A stretch of 64,000 bases of DNA from Sphingopyxis sp. JAI128. Its GTDB lineage: Bacteria > Pseudomonadota > Alphaproteobacteria > Sphingomonadales > Sphingomonadaceae. Below are positions 62,188 through 64,000 of this stretch, in pieces (position 1 is the first letter of the stretch; every line of letters begins with the position of its first letter). The position numbers and the translations under genes were made by a program. The notes under the pieces are model-generated. The model ran no database searches. It had not been told where the DNA came from and saw only the letters and a program-made list of their open reading frames with translations. The DNA lies in the NCBI RefSeq assembly GCF_014207235.1, contig NZ_JACHDA010000003.1:434001-498000 (forward strand), given 5' to 3'.

Positions 62188-63102
62188 TCAGGCCGCCAGT
62201 TTGCTCGGCTGCGTCGCCGCGCATTGTTCGACCATCGCGATCACATCCTTGCGGCGCTGGCCGGCGAGCGGTAGACGCGGCAGGCGCACGCGTTCGGAGC
62301 CGCGCCCCATGATCGTTTCGGCAAGCTTGATCGACTGGACGAGATCATGTTCGGCGTCGAGGTGGAGCAGGGGCATGAACCAGCGATAGATGGCCCGCGC
62401 TTCGTCATATTTCCCCTCGTTAAAGGCCTCGACCAGGCGGACCGATTCGGTCGGGAAAGCGCTCGTCAGCCCCGAAACCCAGCCGCTGGCGCCGAGGAAC
62501 AGGCCTTCGAGCGCGACATCGTCGAGCCCGGCCATCATCGTGTAGCGGTCACCGAAGCGGTTGAAGACGTCGGTGAAGCGGCGCGGATCGGGCGCGCTTT
62601 CCTTGACTGCGACGATATTGGGCACGTCGCGCAGCGCTTCGAGCGTCGCGAAATCGACGTCGACGCGGTAGGCCGGGGGATTGTTGTAGAGCATGATCGG
62701 CAGCGCGGTCGCCTCTGCCACCGCGCGGAAATGCGCCTGCAACTCTTCGGGCGTCGGTACATAGACCATCGCCGGGAGCAGCATGATCGCGTCGGCTCCC
62801 AGTTTCTCGGCATCCTTCGCATATTGGACCGCGCGCGCGGTGGTCAATTCGGACACACCGGCAACGATGGGCACGCGGCCCGCGACCGACTCGACCGCGC
62901 CCTTCAGCACATTGCGCTTCTCATCGGGTTCGAGCGAATTATTCTCGCCGCAGGTGCCGAGGATGATCAGCCCCGTAACGCCGTCGTCAACGAGCGCGCT
63001 CTGCACGCGCTGGGTTGCATCATAATCGACCGAAAGATCTTCGGCGAATTGGGTGGTAGCTGCGGGATATACGCCTTCCCACAGTGTCCTTATCACGCTC
63101 AT
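62188..63102 (-). CDS. DapA-family lyase, probable 1-pyrroline-4-hydroxy-2-carboxylate deaminase
   Basis: A 304-residue TIM barrel of the dihydrodipicolinate synthase family. The Schiff-base lysine is K167 in IVAVKESAPD, and the catalytic tyrosine Y139 lies in MLYNNPPAY. The loop LGTCGENNSL replaces the usual GTTGE, as in several non-DapA members. Next to a hydroxyproline epimerase and a D-amino-acid dehydrogenase, the best fit is the deaminase that turns 1-pyrroline-4-hydroxy-2-carboxylate into 2-oxoglutarate semialdehyde. It is the first gene of the minus-strand operon; its start lies 26 bases from a predicted GntR operator. Confidence 0.85.
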   Translation of the reverse strand: MSVIRTLWEGVYPAATTQFAEDLSVDYDATQRVQSALVDDGVTGLIILGTCGENNSLEPDEKRNVLKGAVESVAGRVPIVAGVSELTTARAVQYAKDAEKLGADAIMLLPAMVYVPTPEELQAHFRAVAEATALPIMLYNNPPAYRVDVDFATLEALRDVPNIVAVKESAPDPRRFTDVFNRFGDRYTMMAGLDDVALEGLFLGASGWVSGLTSAFPTESVRLVEAFNEGKYDEARAIYRWFMPLLHLDAEHDLVQSIKLAETIMGRGSERVRLPRLPLAGQRRKDVIAMVEQCAATQPSKLAA

Positions 63103-63127
63103 CCATTACCTCCGTTGAAGCTTCGGA

Positions 63128-63137
63128 TCGTATACGG
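63128..63137. promoter_or_regulatory. Predicted GntR operator, site 4 (TCGTATACGG)
   Basis: It lies in the 48-base gap between the divergent DapA-like gene (start 63102) and dehydrogenase gene (start 63151), so a repressor bound here would block both. A second, weaker match (GTATATGATAC) follows at once. It is one base from the perfect site at 25750-25761. Confidence 0.65.
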
Positions 63138-63150
63138 TATATGATACAAG

Positions 63151-64000
63151 ATGCCAAATGATTTTCCTTCGCACGCGTCCGATCCGCAAAATGCTGTCAT
63201 TATCGGCGGCGGCGTGATCGGCCTCGCTACCGCCATCGCGCTGCAAAGACGTGAGATCCCCACCATATTGATCGATTCGCCCCCGCTCGCCCCGGCGGCA
63301 TCATGGGGCAATGCCGGCCATATCGCCATCGAACAGATCGAACCGCTCGCGTCGCGCGCAACGATCCGGTCGATGCCGCGACGCCTGTTCTGGCGCGGCG
63401 GCGCGCTGTCGTTGCCGCTGCGGGATATCGCAGCGTGGCTGCCGTTTGCGCTGCGACTGGTCGTAGCGACGCGTCCGGTGCGATTCGCACGCGGCTGCGC
63501 GGCACTGTCCGACGCGATGGGCGATGCGATGGGTGCCTGGCGCCGGATACTCAGCGGAATCGGCGCCGCCGACCTGCTGATCGAGGACGGCCATTATATA
63601 ATGTGGGAAAGCGCGGCGAGCGCGGCGCAGGGTCGCGCCCGCTGGGCCGCCGCGGATACCGGCTGCGCGTCGATGCGCGACGCGACCGCGGACGAACTCG
63701 AACGACTCGCGACGCTGACCTCAGCGCCGGTTGCCGGCGCGGTGCATATCGCGGGGTCGGGGCAGATCGCCGACCTCGATGCGCTCGGCGCCGCGATGCG
63801 CGCGGGCTTCGACGCCGCCGGTGGCATACGAATCGAGGCGCGGATCGACCGGCTGGTGGTCGAGGACGGCCGCGCCATCGCCATCGCCGCCGACGGCGCG
63901 CGCTATGCCGCCGACGCGATGATCGTCGCGGGCGGCGCGGCGTCGGGGCCGCTGCTCGAAATGATCGGGCATCGCGTGCCGATCATCGCCGAACGCGGCT
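63151..64000 (+). CDS. FAD-dependent D-amino-acid (hydroxy-D-proline) dehydrogenase, 3' end beyond window
   Basis: At least 283 residues of a DadA-like FAD oxidoreductase. The N-terminus has the FAD-binding motif NAVIIGGGVIGLATAIALQ (about 14-32), followed by SWGNAGHIAIEQIEPLAS and a substrate domain, then IVAGGAASGPLLEMIGHRVPI near the window edge. Paired with the epimerase it should oxidise cis-4-hydroxy-D-proline to 1-pyrroline-4-hydroxy-2-carboxylate. The ATG at 63151 is 13 bases from the predicted operator. The end is not visible. Confidence 0.87.
   Translation, partial: MPNDFPSHASDPQNAVIIGGGVIGLATAIALQRREIPTILIDSPPLAPAASWGNAGHIAIEQIEPLASRATIRSMPRRLFWRGGALSLPLRDIAAWLPFALRLVVATRPVRFARGCAALSDAMGDAMGAWRRILSGIGAADLLIEDGHYIMWESAASAAQGRARWAAADTGCASMRDATADELERLATLTSAPVAGAVHIAGSGQIADLDALGAAMRAGFDAAGGIRIEARIDRLVVEDGRAIAIAADGARYAADAMIVAGGAASGPLLEMIGHRVPIIAERG

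Noticed and set aside
62347..63144. A 265-codon plus-strand frame opposite the DapA-like gene
   Set aside because: It is the antisense of a protein with intact catalytic residues, and its start has no ribosome binding site.

Overview
The window is a piece of a high-GC alphaproteobacterial chromosome, most likely Sphingopyxis or a close sphingomonad. I infer this from the gene content (three large TonB-dependent receptors beside tonB-exbB-exbD, the order DUF3576 lipoprotein-leuS-lptE-holA, the order hom-glpX-recJ, and a ligase-associated helicase with PdeM) and from short palindromic intergenic repeats of the kind common in that group. No prophage, insertion sequence, integrase or CRISPR array was seen. 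Almost every long open frame on the strand opposite a listed gene is a high-GC shadow.

Layout. 1-2.1 kb: tonB, exbB and exbD on the minus strand, with exbD running off the left edge. 2.3-7.5 kb: homoserine dehydrogenase, class II fructose-1,6-bisphosphatase and small secreted or membrane proteins. 7.6-13.6 kb: a secreted alkyl-sulfatase-type metallo-beta-lactamase-fold enzyme, two bacterial PH-domain membrane proteins and recJ, the last three with ATGA overlaps. 13.7-13.9 kb: two tRNA-Glu genes (TTC and CTC). 14-24 kb: a peptide-use island with a MetX-like hydrolase, two secreted amidohydrolases, an NTF2-like protein, a TonB receptor and a DUF885 metallopeptidase. 24-30 kb: alpha-ketoglutarate semialdehyde dehydrogenase, a LuxR-type regulator with a degenerate receiver, and a two-gene operon of a fused 2-oxoacid dehydrogenase E1 and a malonyltransferase-like protein. 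30-37.4 kb: a tightly overlapping operon of DUF4129, DUF4350, MoxR, DUF58, SpoIIM-like, RDD, nitroreductase and lipoprotein genes. 37.6-43.4 kb: an efflux pump, Lhr-like helicase, double retropepsin and PdeM. 43.5-49.4 kb: two paralogous TonB receptors. 49.4-54.3 kb: holA, lptE, leuS and DUF3576. 54.5-59 kb: small secreted proteins, a ThiE/TenI-like protein and the YggS-type PLP protein. 59-64 kb: a hydroxyproline-type catabolic operon (permease, GntR regulator, two-cysteine proline-racemase-family epimerase and DapA-family lyase) facing a D-amino-acid dehydrogenase cut by the right edge.

The most interesting signal is a near-identical palindrome, core TCGTATACGR (TAGTATACGA in one copy), in four intergenic regions: before the MetX-like hydrolase, before the amidohydrolase/TonB-receptor island, before the semialdehyde dehydrogenase, and between the hydroxyproline operon and its oxidase. 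It fits the TNGT..ACNA operator form of FadR-type GntR regulators, and exactly one such regulator is encoded in the window, inside the hydroxyproline operon. I infer one regulon, spread over about 49 kb, joining outer-membrane peptide uptake, peptide cleavage, hydroxyproline epimerisation, oxidation and deamination, and the last step to 2-oxoglutarate. A second candidate novelty is the E1 fusion paired with an acyltransferase-like protein that lacks the malonate-binding arginine.
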